This document shows positions 31,739 to 43,835 of a stretch of DNA of 64,000 bases, in pieces. Below the pieces are notes generated by a model. The model had not been told where the DNA came from. It worked only from the letters and a program-made list of their open reading frames with translations, and did not search any database. A program made the position numbers and the translations under genes. Source of the DNA: [Phialemoniopsis] sp. UDSM-2020 (taxonomy: Eukaryota > Ascomycota > Sordariomycetes > Thyridiales > Thyridiaceae); contig JAEILZ010000001.1 of NCBI GenBank assembly GCA_018873225.1, forward strand, positions 8,060,001 through 8,124,000. Direction: 5' to 3'. Within the stretch, counting starts at the first letter, position 1. Every line of letters starts with the position of its first letter.

Positions 31739-32419
31739 TCAGGACTCAGCTAGCTTGCCGTCCCCGTCCGCCTGAGCCTTCCACCGGTACTCCTTCTCAA
31801 TCCCCTTCCTCTTCTGCGCCGTGTCGCACAGCTTCTCGTCCCCGCACTCACACTCCCCTCCTTCGCGGATCCAGCGGTACGTAATGCTCCACCGGTGCCC
31901 GCGCGGGCGCACGCCCCCGCCCTCGCTCTCGGGCAGCGGGTCCGTCTTGCGCGCGCGGATGGCGTGCGTCCAGTGCAGGCGCGAGTCGCCCGACAGGCGC
32001 ATCATGCTGCGCGGCGGCAGCTCGACGTCGACGCTCTCGCCATCGCGGCGGAACTGCATCGGCACCGGCGCGCCGAGCGACAGCGCGTACAGCTGGTCGT
32101 ACGCGCCGTGCGTGTCGACGTGCGGCGGGATGCCTGTCCCGGGGGCGTAGTGCTGGAGGCACACCTGGTCCGGCGGGCGGGACTCCGTCGGGGGCAGGAG
32201 CGGGACGAGCCACGCGGGGAAGGGCTTGTAGGGCGTCTCGGTGTCGACACCAAAGGTCTTGTAGCTGAAGGTGTAGCCGTAGTGCAGGGACAGGCGGCCG
32301 GAGCGGGCGGGCCACTCGAGGTCGTGCTGGAAGATGCGGATGAGCTCGGCTTCGTGCTCTGGTGTGATGAAGTCCTTCTGCATCAGGAGCCCGGACGGCT
32401 GGATGGGTAGCTCCTCCAT
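31739..32419 (-). CDS. AlkB-like 2-oxoglutarate/Fe(II) dioxygenase (ALKBH8-type)
   Basis: Single exon, 226 aa. The double-stranded beta-helix core shows the Fe ligands HVD (PPHVDTHGAYDQ) and a distal His in GDSRLHWTHAI. RWSITYR supplies the Arg residues that bind 2-oxoglutarate. QHYAPGTGIPPHVDTH resembles the AlkB domain of ALKBH8, which modifies wobble uridine in tRNA, but neither an RRM nor a methyltransferase domain is present. The Cys-rich CECGDEKLC near the C-terminus could bind zinc, which would be unusual. Substrate (tRNA, other nucleic acid or protein) cannot be assigned. It is convergent with the oxoprolinase gene, only 134 bp apart. Confidence 0.88.
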   Translation of the reverse strand: MEELPIQPSGLLMQKDFITPEHEAELIRIFQHDLEWPARSGRLSLHYGYTFSYKTFGVDTETPYKPFPAWLVPLLPPTESRPPDQVCLQHYAPGTGIPPHVDTHGAYDQLYALSLGAPVPMQFRRDGESVDVELPPRSMMRLSGDSRLHWTHAIRARKTDPLPESEGGGVRPRGHRWSITYRWIREGGECECGDEKLCDTAQKRKGIEKEYRWKAQADGDGKLAES

Positions 32420-32990
32420 TCTGTGCTACCTGCGTCCGGAGGTAGTAAAGTACATCCTGGTGAGCACGGTTTCGTTGCGTGACTGATCAATCACTCGCTA
32501 GGGTTGGTTGAGCTGATCTTAGTATCGCCGCGTGGTTTGCGTATTTCCGTACAATGGTTCATATCATGATCAATCATGCTCCGACAAGGAAATTCGCTAT
32601 CGTTGTCTCCAGAAAATCCTGATATGTCGATGGTCGAAAAACGAACAAGTTTGCGTGTGCCACAAAAACGACGTCGAAGCTGAATTTTGCATCACGTGAT
32701 TACCCTTCCGCCCACGCATTTCTATGGTTTTGAGACCTGACGCATCTGTGTCGTTGTAGTTGTAAGATGTGATATTTCGTCTCAAGTACCATATATCGTG
32801 TTTATCATCAGGATTGCTCAAGTGTTAATTGACAATTGTCGAGCCATGATCTGCTGAGGTGGTGATTCCCGAGCACGCCCTGTGCTGTCTCATGACTCCT
32901 TTAACGCCGTCCAATTAGTTACATACCCAAACAGTGTTGTGATGAACAAGTAAACAACGTGATTTGTTTGTATCGTTGTATAAACTGAGT
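32420..32990. other. Intergenic, AT-richer
   Basis: The 5' flank of the AlkB-like gene and 3' flank of the next reductase. Nothing recognisable. Confidence 0.45.
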
Positions 32991-33815
32991 TCAACGCGAT
33001 ACAGTTCCCACCAGCTCGTCGTTCTCCAGCGTATCCTTCTTTATACCCTTCACAGCATGATGCAGCAACGTATCCGAGATATCGCCAACGCTGACCTTGG
33101 GGATTGTCATGACAAGACTGGCTGTATATATCAATGCGTTGCGCCAGAACGGCCCCGTGATGAGACCGGGCTTCGCGATCATGGCCTCAACCTCGCCCGG
33201 ATGCTTGGCGGCGTAGTCCAGGACTTGAGTCTCCGTAGCTCCCTAATGACACGTGCTCGGTTAGCGGTGTTTAGACGGACAGAATCGTTTCTCTTACCCT
33301 GAGAAGCGAGTACTTCGGCCGGAATTTTGGTGTTTTGGTCTGGTCACGCTCGCAACCCGTACCGCTGATGTACAGGAAGCGAAACGGCCGTGACGCGGTC
33401 GATTCGTGCATGGCTTTCATCCCAATGAGGGTACATTGTTGACACAAGTACGTGACATAGTCCCAGCTGTAGCCGTCGGACTTGGTCGGTGTGATTGCAA
33501 CGGTCCTATCGACATGTTGGCACGGGTAAATCGCAATGCGTGAGGCATTACCCAGCAGTTTCGCCGCGTCTTTGCTCACCATATACACGCGTCGGCGCCT
33601 TCAAATTCCTTCTTCAGTTCGCTAGAGTACTTGCCGTAGTCTTCAATGACCACGCTTTTGAGTTTACTGGCATCGGAACCCTCCTCAAGATTCGCTGGGA
33701 GTTGGACAGGTTTACGCGCCAAGGCGATAACGGAGGTAATCTCCGGCATGCGCAAGCTCCGTCGAACCACCTCACTGCCAACGAAACCAGTTGCACCGGT
33801 GATGATTAGCTTCAT
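32991..33815 (-). CDS. NAD(P)-binding Rossmann protein (atypical SDR, nucleoside-sugar-epimerase-like)
   Basis: Exons are 33815-33580, 33505-33298 and 33242-32991 (231 aa), with introns of 74 and 55 nt. The N-terminus MKLIITGATGFVGSEVVRR is a clear GxxGxxG dinucleotide site of the atypical/extended SDR type. An Arg in ALARKP fits NADP(H) preference. FRFLYISGTG lies where the catalytic Ser strand is expected, but no YxxxK is visible, as in atypical SDRs that serve as redox sensors or electron-transfer partners. It lies 276 bp downstream of a PRISE-type reductase on the same strand. Function unknown beyond cofactor binding. Confidence 0.85.
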
Positions 33816-34091
33816 GGTGTTTGTCGGATTGTTGTGACAAGTGATGATGACAGCGTAAAGCTGGGAAAGCATGCAACCGGATGTGGCCTGGTATTTGTTT
33901 TTCAGGGATGCCTAGGGGACGGACACCCGGAATGATTGTGCACTAAGTCCGAAAGGGGCTGTCAATTGACGGGCTTGGCCTGCTCGGAACGGACCCGCAC
34001 TCGCCGCGTCTCTCTCATCTCACGTCAGACAGACGACGAGGCCACTAAGCTAAAATAGACGCAGTCCAAATGGATCGGTAGCATGGATCAA

Positions 34092-35521
34092 TCAAAGAGT
34101 CAACCCTGCCTTTCTGAACATCTCAAAAGCGTTCAGCCAGCCTTGCACAGGATCCCGATCCCCTTCAAACCCGGACTCTCGCAACCGCTTCAAGCTCATC
34201 TGTCGGTCGAAAGTGAGCCAGTAGCCCACGCTGTCTAACTGCCGATTCCCTGCCCCGACACCACCGCTCACGGCTTGGGCGCGTCCCTGTTGACTGAATA
34301 CGTCCTTGTACTTGGACACATATCCTCCAGGCGTCAAGGTCGGGCCTGTTCCAGGAAGCTCGCCGACGCCCAGCGCAGTCTCCGCAGGGTCGGAATCCTC
34401 GGTCGCCGGTCCGACGCCTACCAGACCGAACCACTTTGCCAAGTGCGTCCAGATCTCGCCGTATGTAGTCGGTGTCGCGCTATCGGCGATGTTGAATAAC
34501 CTGCCATCGCCGCACGTCTCTGGGTGCAGCGACGCGTAGATCATGAAGCGGCCAATGGTGTTGCTGGACACGGGCGAGAATAACGCATTGGCGCCAGCTG
34601 CATTGCCGGGGAACAGCACTTGAACAGTGCCTGGTTCTCCCCCTTTTGTACCTGGCCCGATGCCGTGGTTATAGGCATACAGAGACAGATACTGTGCCCA
34701 GTGCAGAGATAGGCTGAACTGAGAGCCATTTGGAGTAAAACCGATCTTGAACAGATATCGTGTTAGCGATATTTACATGATATGATACCTTAGAAATGTT
34801 TATATACTGACGATGGTATCTGGGCAGACTTCGCACCATGTCCACTTCTTGTCTTTGCTTGTAGAGGCGAGGAACTCCCGGTAGGCGGGATACACGACCG
34901 TTTTGGCATAGTCAGGGGGCAGGTTGTTCACCATGTCCTCGTGCAGGGGTGGGCTGAAGGTGCCTCCTGGTAGATAGATGCCGTATCCCTGTTAGATCAG
35001 TATACATCACACATTACCCGATATGGAAGGTAGTCTCACTCGTGTACCGCCAGCGAAACCAACAAATTGCAGGCCGGGGCTGAGAAGAGTATGCGCGTTG
35101 ACGACGTTCTGGAACATCCGTAGGTTGGTCGCGACCTCTTCAATATCGTCTTCGACCGCTGTGAAGACTGCTCACGGTAAGTAACTCTATTTGAAAAGCC
35201 CTTCTAATATGTGGACATACCAAGGTAATAGATATGAGTGACGCATTCGATGTTCTTCACTTCCTGCTTCAACGAGCTTGCCAAAGCCGCCGCATCGCCG
35301 TCACGCAGATTGATGCCTGATACAAGCTGTAACTTTTGCGCGTTCGAAGATGGCTCGGGCCACAAAGCCTCGGAGCGACCCAGTGGGCGGTTGGTCACAG
35401 CGGTGACCTTTGAGAACGAGCCAGAGCTTGGGTAGCCTTTCAGCAGCTCGTCCACGACGGCCCAGCCGATGAGGCCTGATGCGCCGTAGACGATGGCCTG
35501 ATTTGAGTCAGCAGCAGTCAT
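34092..35521 (-). CDS. PRISE-family NAD(P)H reductase (progesterone 5-beta-reductase/iridoid-synthase-like SDR)
   Basis: Exons are 35521-35221, 35167-35040, 34988-34812 and 34745-34092 (419 aa). The Rossmann site reads AIVYGASGLIGWAVVDELL, and the NADP-binding TNRPLGRSE follows strand 2, as in PRISE proteins. The LQFVGFAGGTRGYGIYL and WCEVCPDTIIGFTPNGS segments surround the substrate pocket of the family. These enzymes reduce activated C=C bonds of enones; fungal members are mostly uncharacterised. All introns are 51-66 nt with standard borders. The gene is in tandem with another Rossmann protein. Confidence 0.9.
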
Positions 35522-36116
35522 ATTGGACGCACTGGCTGGCTGACTATGTGTTGGTTGTTAGTTTCCGGATCTGGACACATTTTGAATCGAATTTTGTGCC
35601 AGTCGCCATCCATGAAGTGCCTGGGAGTGTTGGACTATGAATCATTTTGCGTCATTGCGGAGCGAGGCGCATTAGCTTCAAGCCAAAATGCACCTACGAA
35701 AAGCGGGAGGGGGACTTTTTGCCCTTCAAAAGTAACTCACCGCGCACAATCAACTCCCTGAACTGTGTGGCATCTGACTTTCACAACAGCAGCCCACTCC
35801 AAGGACTAGAGGAGTGGTCATTGTACTGTTACGCATGCTAGTCGGCAGAACACAGATGGATGGGTCCTAAAGCGCTGCCGTGTTGGTGTCAGCCGCAGAA
35901 TGCCCACCAATAAATTGATTTGATGCGGGGAGCGGATCGTTTGGGGGCTGTGTTTCGGAACCTCGCTTGGGTCAAGTGAACCAACAACCAACACCAAGTA
36001 TCAATTGATGCCCCGCTCGATAGATGGGCGGCAGTCGCCCCCCATCCAGATCGCACTCATGCCATTCGTAGTCGACGACTTCGGCAACACCAGCTACATC
36101 ACAGAACTCGACGAAG
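35522..36116. other. Divergent promoter region
   Basis: Lies between the PRISE gene and the DUF7730-like gene. An alternative frame from 36005 overlaps the start of the latter but ends within it. No distinct element was recognised. Confidence 0.45.
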
Positions 36117-37288
36117 ATGGCTGCCGACCCTCAATTGCAGTCATTCTTCGTGACTCGCCTCCCACCAGAGATGCGGGAAGCTATCTATGTCGAGCTATGG
36201 AAGATTTCCGGCCTTCGGCAGCATATTATATGGCACGGAAGCGTTGACGATGACAGTAGTCAAAGCCATTTCTGCCGCTGGCGGTGCACAACCGAGTTCG
36301 AAACCGAAGATCGAGTGCAGCAGAACCTTCACGACATGAAAAGAAACAACAGGACCATGTTATCTGGCGTCATTTGGGATCCTGTTCTCGGTGGTAGATT
36401 GCAGTCGTCTTGGTACAATCACTGGGCCTGCGGCGAGCGCGTACAACAGTGCCATGGTGTTATTCCCGGAAAGAGTCTTCATACTTCGGGAGCAAACTGT
36501 TGGAAGGAGTATGGTCCTGCACGCAAGCAGGAGGGCTCAAGCGCATATCTTCCCATGTTACAATCATGCAAGTTGCTGTAAGTCATTTTGATCGAATCGA
36601 AGTAAGTTGACCAAGCTGCACAATCTAACAATACAATTGCAGCTCTTCCGAATGTCTGGCTTCTATCTATCGGTCGACAACCTTTGTCTTCACAGACATT
36701 ATGGCCTTGCAGCTCTTCTTTGGCTACTGCCGTAGGCCGCCACCAGCACTCATGTCGCTCCCGAAACCAGTTGTTACTCCGCCTGCCTTCTTCAAATACG
36801 CCACGAGTATCGAAATGTCCTTCGCGCCAACTTTTACAATAGGAATTCCTTGCACTGCAGGTGATCTCTGCGAAGAGGGTGAAAGTATTCACGAGAACTT
36901 CGACTTCCACTGGCTGCGACTTGATCATTTCCAACATCTGTTGAAAGTGAGAATTTGGATCGGAACCCGTGCCGTCACCACTCGAGACAGTCGGTCCCCT
37001 GACTTGGTCTGGCTACATCAGCTCTCACTCGATTCTCTGACAAGCGCACTCAGTGCATTCTCAGAAATCACATCTGTAATAATCAGTACACCGCTAGAGC
37101 AAGATGCAGGGGTGGAAGACGGCTTTATAGAGAGCAAACTACCCGGAGTAAAGGTGTGGAGGAGGGGAAAGGGTGACCACTTCCACCCAATGCTTGGCTT
37201 CTCTTCTCCAGAAAGCCGAATGGATGGAGTCATTCACTACAAGGAGAAGAGGTGTGTTGCTCTCACCGGCCGCACTTCCCGTTACTGA
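36117..37288 (+). CDS. DUF7730-like fungal protein
   Basis: Exons are 36117-36577 and 36643-37288 (368 aa). The 65-nt intron is required because it rejoins LPMLQSCKLL with SSECLASIYRSTTFVFTD, the landmark of this fungal family. The N-terminus FFVTRLPPEMREAIYVELW is the F-box-like/2EXR-type opening helix. No signal peptide or membrane segment. Function unknown; such proteins form large, variable families in Sordariomycetes. The start was chosen at 36117 because the family helix follows at residue 10; the upstream frame from 36005 is in another phase. Confidence 0.8.
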
Positions 37289-37541
37289 TCTACTCTTGCT
37301 TAAGGAAGACTCAAATTGGCCGTGATGGAATCCCTTTCAATTAGGTTCGAGGGCGTTTCTTCGAATAAACCGTGTTGACTAAAACTCATGCTTGGTCGAT
37401 CTAAATTCGGGCGTGCGCAATTCTCAAGCAATATTTACTTCTTGCACTGGTATGCGATACATTCGATTTCCAAGAGAAACCGGATTGAAAATACACTCAA
37501 CAATCCCAGGTAATCCCCATTAGGGAACATATTTCGATGGA

Positions 37542-38894
37542 TCACTGCCTTCGGACTCTGCCATTCTGATCCACCACGAGCTTCTTGCTGTCGACCATGT
37601 CGACTACTAGTGCCACAAACGCCAGAAGATCAACGTTGTTAATCTCTTTAAATTCTGCGTTGTACGCCCAGCCATAAGCAAAATCGCTGTCGGGTGGTAT
37701 GTCGTCCATGGCACCGAAAGCCGTCAGGTGGAGTAACTAGGGAGGTCAGGATGAGAACAGCCAGAAGGGATGTGTGTCTTCCCTTACCTCGTGCTGGAAG
37801 GTGGTCTCTAGGGTATGGAGCCCGTCCATAGGAGTCAACTTTTCCTTTTGGAACTCCTCGACTGCATCTGCTGCCAAAACCTTCTCCATCACTTCCTCTG
37901 TCAATACTCCACAGTTCTTAGGAGCTTGTTCTTCCAGCCACAGGGGATGAAATCTGATTGCCTCGGCGACGTGCACCTGATCACCCGTGAGTGGATCGTT
38001 CAATAGTCCTCCACTCGTCACTGCTTGGGCTTTGCGCGATTTCTCCAGATAAGCTCCTTTCTCAACCTCCTTGGCCATTTCCACAAGTACGTCGGACTCT
38101 TCGAGCTCCGTATGCCTAGCATTGTCGTCATGATACTCTTGGCCCCTGAAGTCCTTATACGAAGTGACGAGCGGAACGCAGTAGATTATCTACGAGACGG
38201 TAAGCATAGTGTTCCTTCTTCAGAGGCAGAGAAATACCCACAAAGTCGAGGTAATGGTCATCCCTCGCTTCCAAGGCTTTCCACGCTGGAGATTGCGCGA
38301 AGATCTCGTCTGGGTCAGTATCGCCCGCAGGGGGTGCACCAATCGGCCCCTGCAGGGTCTCCAATTTCGCAAACACATCTGACAAGAAACATTAGTACAA
38401 GTGACTCGTCATCGACGAGAGGCTTTGGTCAATGATTTTATTACTTGGGGCGAACATACCAATTGCCTTCTGCGCATTTTCCTTGTAGAGCATATCCCCA
38501 AGTAGCCAGTGCGTCGACAGCCACATAGGTGATTGGCCAAAATTGTCCTCGTGCATGGCCTCTTTGAGCTTCTCTACTGCCTTCGCTGCCCGGGCCTTTG
38601 CGACCTGCATCGAATCGATCATTGCTTTGCGCAGAACATCATCATTGTCTTCGCCCACTGTTAGTAGGACAACTTAAGCGCCTCTCACAGGTCTGGCTTA
38701 CAGCAGCTATGATGGAGAGTCCAGCTGACAGACTGAACTAGTGTTACACAATGGAAGAGAGAAAGGACTATGTGACGGGCACGCATGATGTTGTCAAGTA
38801 GTCCTCTTCGAGAAGACAAAACTTCGTCGTAATTGATGCTGGGTTCGAATGGTTTATTCAACAAAATCTCATACCAAGTTGTGCCAGATCCCAT
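37542..38894 (-). CDS. Zincin metalloprotease-like protein with HExxH (aspzincin/M35-like)
   Basis: Exons are 38894-38750, 38657-38460, 38378-38242, 38153-37788 and 37736-37542 (346 aa). The last intron splits the zinc motif: His281-Glu282 end exon 4 and LLH (283-285) opens exon 5, giving HELLH. Downstream, GAMDDIPPDSDFAYGW resembles the GTxDxxYG region that gives the third (Asp) ligand in deuterolysin-type M35 proteases. The middle region is helical and charged. No signal peptide is seen with this start, which is odd for this family. An alternative 5' exon in another frame can be spliced to 38820 by a GTATGA...AAGAG intron, so the N-terminus is uncertain. Exon 3's donor (GTGGGT) is weak. Confidence 0.7.
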
Positions 38895-40079
38895 GTGTTC
38901 TTATACGTGAAATTGCCATCACTGTATTTATCAGAATTGTGAAGGGTCCAACACGACACCGATGGGGGCTGTTTAGGCCGCACATGATGTTGGCCCTAAT
39001 ACGAGCACAGTATCGTCATACCAGAGGCTGGGCCGCTTTTGAGGGCATTCAAAGCCTATTCTAGGACTTTTCTCCGCAGTTGGCTATAAGACATGAGGCC
39101 TGTGTTTCAACGAGCCAACCTCAAGGTAGATTTTCGAGCGGATAAATCAGACTGTGCCGCATTGCGAGAAGGGATCATGCAATACATTACGAATCATAAA
39201 GAACAATCTTGTTGTTGTTCTGCATGGTGTGCATGGCAGGCGAACTAGAATACGTCACAGCCTCCAACTCGCATGTCGTTGGTGCCGTGGATGAGCAGGC
39301 ATTGCGCAAATGTTTTAAAACGATCATTATTAGACGGCATTCCAACAGCACATCACTGCGTCTCATTTTGAGACTGTGATGCTTTCCGAAGGGAATGTGT
39401 GTTGGGTCGGAGACGTCGTGCGGTCTGCGGCCCCCAAGCTACATCCCGCACCGGCCTCGGAGTTGGCCTGCGCCTCGCTCACCCAAGCGGCAAATTTGAG
39501 ATTCTGATTCGACCGGAGCACCAACCAACATGCGGCCGCGTTTGACCGGAGCTAACAGAATTTCTCTATGGCTATGCCGTTTGGACTTCCACTGGTGTTC
39601 AAGCCAACTACATATACGTTATCAACCTCGTTCTGCAACCTGCTGTTGGCCTCGATCAAGGCCTATGCTGCATTCTAGCCTTGATTACGGTGCGCTGATC
39701 TGCGGCTTGTTGCAACACCGCATTATTCTTGGAAACAAAACTCCAGATCATTGAATATTTTAACAGAGGTGTTGGTGATGGCTGAAGCAATGAAACATGG
39801 GGTCCAAAGCGAGGCAGAGTCCGGCCAACACGGTCTCGACCACCTCGTACGATGACGCTTGCTACAGGGTAGATCACACTTGCCTTGAATGAGACTGCCG
39901 CGATATCAGTGTTCAGAATTATTTCGTCACTTTCCACTTGTTAGGAACAGTGTCGATACACATGGCGTATATTTAATCATATCCTTCGCTGCCATCTTTG
40001 CTTCGTCCATTTACACACTTACCTTGGTAGAGCAAATCCTTTCAACGATCCTGTCTCGGTCTCTGAGCCATTCTTTGAA
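38895..40079. other. Divergent gap with no assigned gene
   Basis: The 1.2 kb between divergent starts could hold a missing 5' exon of the metalloprotease-like gene near 38900-39060. Short frames at 38849, 39530 and 39656 look like chance. No repeats seen. Confidence 0.4.
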
Positions 40080-42621
40080 ATGAAAGTACTCCTTACAATT
40101 CTGACCATCGTTGGTCTCACAGTCGCCGCACCCAGCCACGATGAATTGGAGCGCCCTTCCGTGACAATTGTTCACACAGTGGAGCTTGCTGTCCGGCAGC
40201 TTCCCACAAAGTGAGAGTTGTCTTCCGACTATCATTAGAGAGGAATGATTACTGATGCTAAGCTTCTCGTCCAGCATTAACATCGCCGCAGTTGTCCCGA
40301 CTGACAGTGGACAAATCGGCATTAACCCTCCACCACCAGACGCAATGTGAGTACGGGTTGGACACGGCTACAGTTCTTCTTTTCAACCTCGCTATCTCGC
40401 TGACGTCTATGTCCTCTTCTAGAAAAGGATCTATCGGAGTGAACACACAGTATCTCACGGACATTGGTGGTACTTTAAGTGTGAGTGATTGGAATGAGCT
40501 GAGGATCTACCTTGATTGCTGACTCGAGTACGTCTTCCAGTGGATCGGACCTGATCCCAGTTATGTTGCTGTTAAAACCACCACGAGGACGAACAAAGCC
40601 GGCTCTACCGCAGTGGCCACCATCACCAAGGGGGTAAGCGTCTCGAAGAACCCAGCCGGAGGGTTGGATTTCCTTCTGAGCCCCGCAGTCAGGGTCAAGC
40701 TCGAAGCTATTGCCAAACAAGTTACCCCTTGTGCCGCAAAGAAGCGCAGGGGTCCAAAATACAGAAAGCGGGAAGGTGCTTTGTGCGGCTCTCCCGACAT
40801 GGTAAACCGTGTCTCACATGATTCAGACCTACGAGAGTTGTTCTCTGAACAATTGAGGGATCAGGTCCAACACCAGTATGCACCTTCAGATGATTCAGGC
40901 GTAGATGTTACTGAAGACCCGTATTGGGATGGTGACGGCGGAGTCACACAACACGACACAGTGCACCCAGGGGGATCAGACTATTCAACAGAGTCTGACT
41001 CTGATTCTCTAGGATTCTCAGATGGTGCGACAGGCCCAGAAGGAAGCACGGAGGCGAATACAGTCGAGTCAATCGTCTTTTCTTCTGAGGAAGAGGCGGC
41101 GGCTCTTGCCGCAGCTGCGGGCGAGATTGGTGGGCTTAGTTGGGCCGAAGGCATCACCGTCACCGCTGGTTCCTTCTTAGCTATTCTTTGGGCTACTCTG
41201 GCGAACGGTGGCAATCTTGAGCCCGTGTATCAGATCCCAAAACAGAGCATCCACATAATCACCAAGACCAAGACCGCAACAAATACAGCACCGCAGAGCT
41301 CCACGTCATCTACAGCATGCCCTACTGTGGGTCCCAATCTGGTGAGCCACATTATACCTGCACACTCTGTGTACCTTTGCCTAGCTAACAAGCTCTAGAT
41401 GCGATGTGATGCGGAGTGTGTGGCAACTACTTCAGCTGCCGCTGCCCCAGCACCTACAGAAGTAGTTGACTGGACCTGCTCCAAGGTAAGATCTCGCCGC
41501 GGTATCATTTCAAACCTGGCCTTACTAATGTTTCTCGTGCTCAGGGCAAGAACCAGGGCTGTCGATGCAATCCAAAAGATAGGACCATCGTTACGCCTTA
41601 CAATCAAGACCGTCAGCATGCCATATGGGACGCACTGGCGCGAATCAGATCAACTCCAACTACTTCGTGCGAGATGCCAGTCTCCAGCGCCCCAAGCAAG
41701 TGGTTCGGTGACATCGTCAAGAACTTCTGCCCTCTTGTCGAGGATCTCAAGGTCGGAGTAACTAGTATTCCGTTCGATATCAATGGCACACAAATCCCAT
41801 TGCTCAAGGCATCCAAGCTTGTCGCGAGCAGAAGCATCGACCACTTGCTGAGAGCCAGAACCCCACCAGAGACCAAAAGCATGTACAAAGACTACAAGTT
41901 CTTCATCACCTGGGCGCCATCGGCTGGAGAGTGCATCGGCAACCGAGACTCATTGTGCCCGGACTCATTCGACAAACTCGTCAAGAGCAAATGTGAGTTG
42001 ACCGACAAGGTCATGATGATACACCCTGACATAAAATTATGCACTAACGCGTACTTCGAATGCCAGGTGGCCAGAACCCGGGCCCCGCTGGGGACCGACT
42101 CTTTGTCGATGCATCGATTGATGTCGGCTGCGGCAAGTTCAGCTGGCATGTCGAAGCCCCTAAAAAGCAATTGCCTCTCACTCAAGACCAGCAGTGCAAC
42201 GAGGGGCAGACCCGTAGCGATAGGGACGTCGACAGCAAGATACAAGAAAGCTGGGGCCAGGTTGGTTGTGGACCGAAATGGTTCGGGGACAGAACAATGA
42301 CACCCACAGAGGGAGAAGTGCACTGGCAGCCAGTCCAGTTCAGTTATGTCGCAGTTCCGGATTATTACCACTACAAAGTCAAATGGGTCGACGGTTGCGA
42401 TCTTTTCAGGGAGCAGAAGATTTCTAACCCGCTGCCTGACCAACCCGATTTGACGTGCCAGAGTATCATGAGAGACAATTATCTGAAATGTAAGTCGTTC
42501 CGCTCTACTCACTCTGAGTGCCAGGTTTTTCTAACGAACCTGATACGCAGGCAACAATGGGGGCCAAGGCGGCTGGCGACGAGTTGGATGTTTGCGATAT
42601 GAGTTCTCTACGAAACCATAG
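40080..42621 (+). CDS. Unrecognised large secreted protein, eight exons
   Basis: Exons are 40080-40210, 40275-40346, 40423-40480, 40541-41341, 41399-41485, 41545-41992, 42067-42489 and 42551-42621 (696 aa); every junction keeps frame with GT-AG borders. It starts with a clear signal peptide (MKVLLTILTIVGLTVAAPS). An acidic low-complexity region (about 200-275) follows, then a hydrophobic segment (about 291-310). The C-terminal half is cysteine-rich, with motifs CSKGKNQGCRCNP, KWFGDIVKNFCP, DVGCGKFSWHVEAP and CGPKWFGDRTMTP; KWFGD occurs twice. Exons 7 and 8 both begin by completing a Cys codon after Lys. I cannot assign a family. Cysteines and signal peptide argue for an extracellular or wall-associated role. 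Exons 5 and 8 are short and their boundaries less certain. Confidence 0.7.
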
Positions 42622-42792
42622 ATCAGTCACTTGGGGATGCTTAGTTTGGCACATTCCTGTTCACAATATTTGCCATATAAGCAGCAAAGTCCAAGATCGT
42701 TCTATTCTTAAGCTCATACTTTTAGATCAACTTTGCTTATATTTACGTCCATGGTGCTGGTAGTCTGCTATTGACCCTCAATCTTTTGCTCT

Positions 42793-43835
42793 TTACATGA
42801 TGCCGAAGAACTGCAGATCCATGGTCTCATGAACGGGCACAGTGTGACCGACGCCCTGGGCGCTGTAGCCGACGAGCTGAGCCGTGGCGGCAGTGCCGTC
42901 GCCGTAGATGGTCTGGGTGTAACCGCTCTGGGGCGTGTTGGCCGTGTCCTTCTTGGTCGTCAGGCCAAAGACGTTGGACCACTGCTTCAGAGTCTCCTGG
43001 TAGTTGGGGTAGCGCAGGGTGCTGTCCGAAGTACCGTGCCAGCTGCAAACATTTTATCAGTACCTGCTACATGCAACAAGGAGACATGCCAGGAGAGAGT
43101 GGACAACTCACATCTGCATCCGCGGGCGAGGACCGGTGTAGCCCTTGTAGTAGCCGCGGACCATGTCGCCCCACTGCTCGGCCGTCTTGGTCAGCTGGCC
43201 GTTGGCGCAGCTGTTGGCCCATCCGGGCGGGTCCTGGGTCGCCGTCGACCCTTGGACGAAGAAGCAGCCGTCGGGCACGCCCGAGTAGGCCGAGCCGGCC
43301 TTGAATACGTCCGGGTAGGCGCCGACCATGACGTTGGTCATCATGGCGCCGGAGCTGGTGCCCGTGACAAAGGTGCGGTTCGCGTCGCCGCCGTACTTCT
43401 CGACGGCGTACTTGACCATGTTGGCGATGGTCTGGCTATCGCCTCCGCCGTCGTGGGTCAGGCCTGTTGTTGTTGACAGTAGGTCAGGTATCTGTTCCAA
43501 AACTTTCTCGCTTTCATCGCGCGGAGTCAGAACAACATACTAGCAGTCGAGGCAACATCGAAGCAGCCGCCTCCAGACTTGGAGTTGGGGTAGATCAGCA
43601 TAAAGTTGTGCTGGTCGGCCAGGGGCATGTAGTGGGACTCGGTCGAGTAGCCCTGCGCGGAGCCCTGGCAGTGGTGGATGGCGACGACGATGGGCGCGGG
43701 AGCCTTGAGGTTCTTGGGCACGTAGACATACATGCCCACGTTGGTGGGACCGGCCTTGAAGTCATTGACCTTTTGCAGCTGGGCGCTGCCGAGGGTAGCG
43801 AGCGCCAGAGTGGTAAAGCTTGTCAGGAAATGCAT
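42793..43835 (-). CDS. CE1 acetylxylan esterase / feruloyl-esterase-like hydrolase
   Basis: Exons are 43835-43541, 43463-43112 and 43042-42793 (298 aa). A signal peptide ends near LGSAQ. The alpha/beta hydrolase is of the esterase PHB-depolymerase/CE1 type: IVVAIHHCQGSAQGY forms the oxyanion region, GTSSG contains nucleophile S135, WHGTSD gives D222, and GVGHTVP gives H282. Length and motifs match fungal acetylxylan esterases without the cellulose-binding module. It should remove acetyl groups from xylan outside the cell. A GGCTAA element at 44052-44057, the XlnR/Xyr1 consensus, lies about 217 bp upstream of the ATG. Confidence 0.93.
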
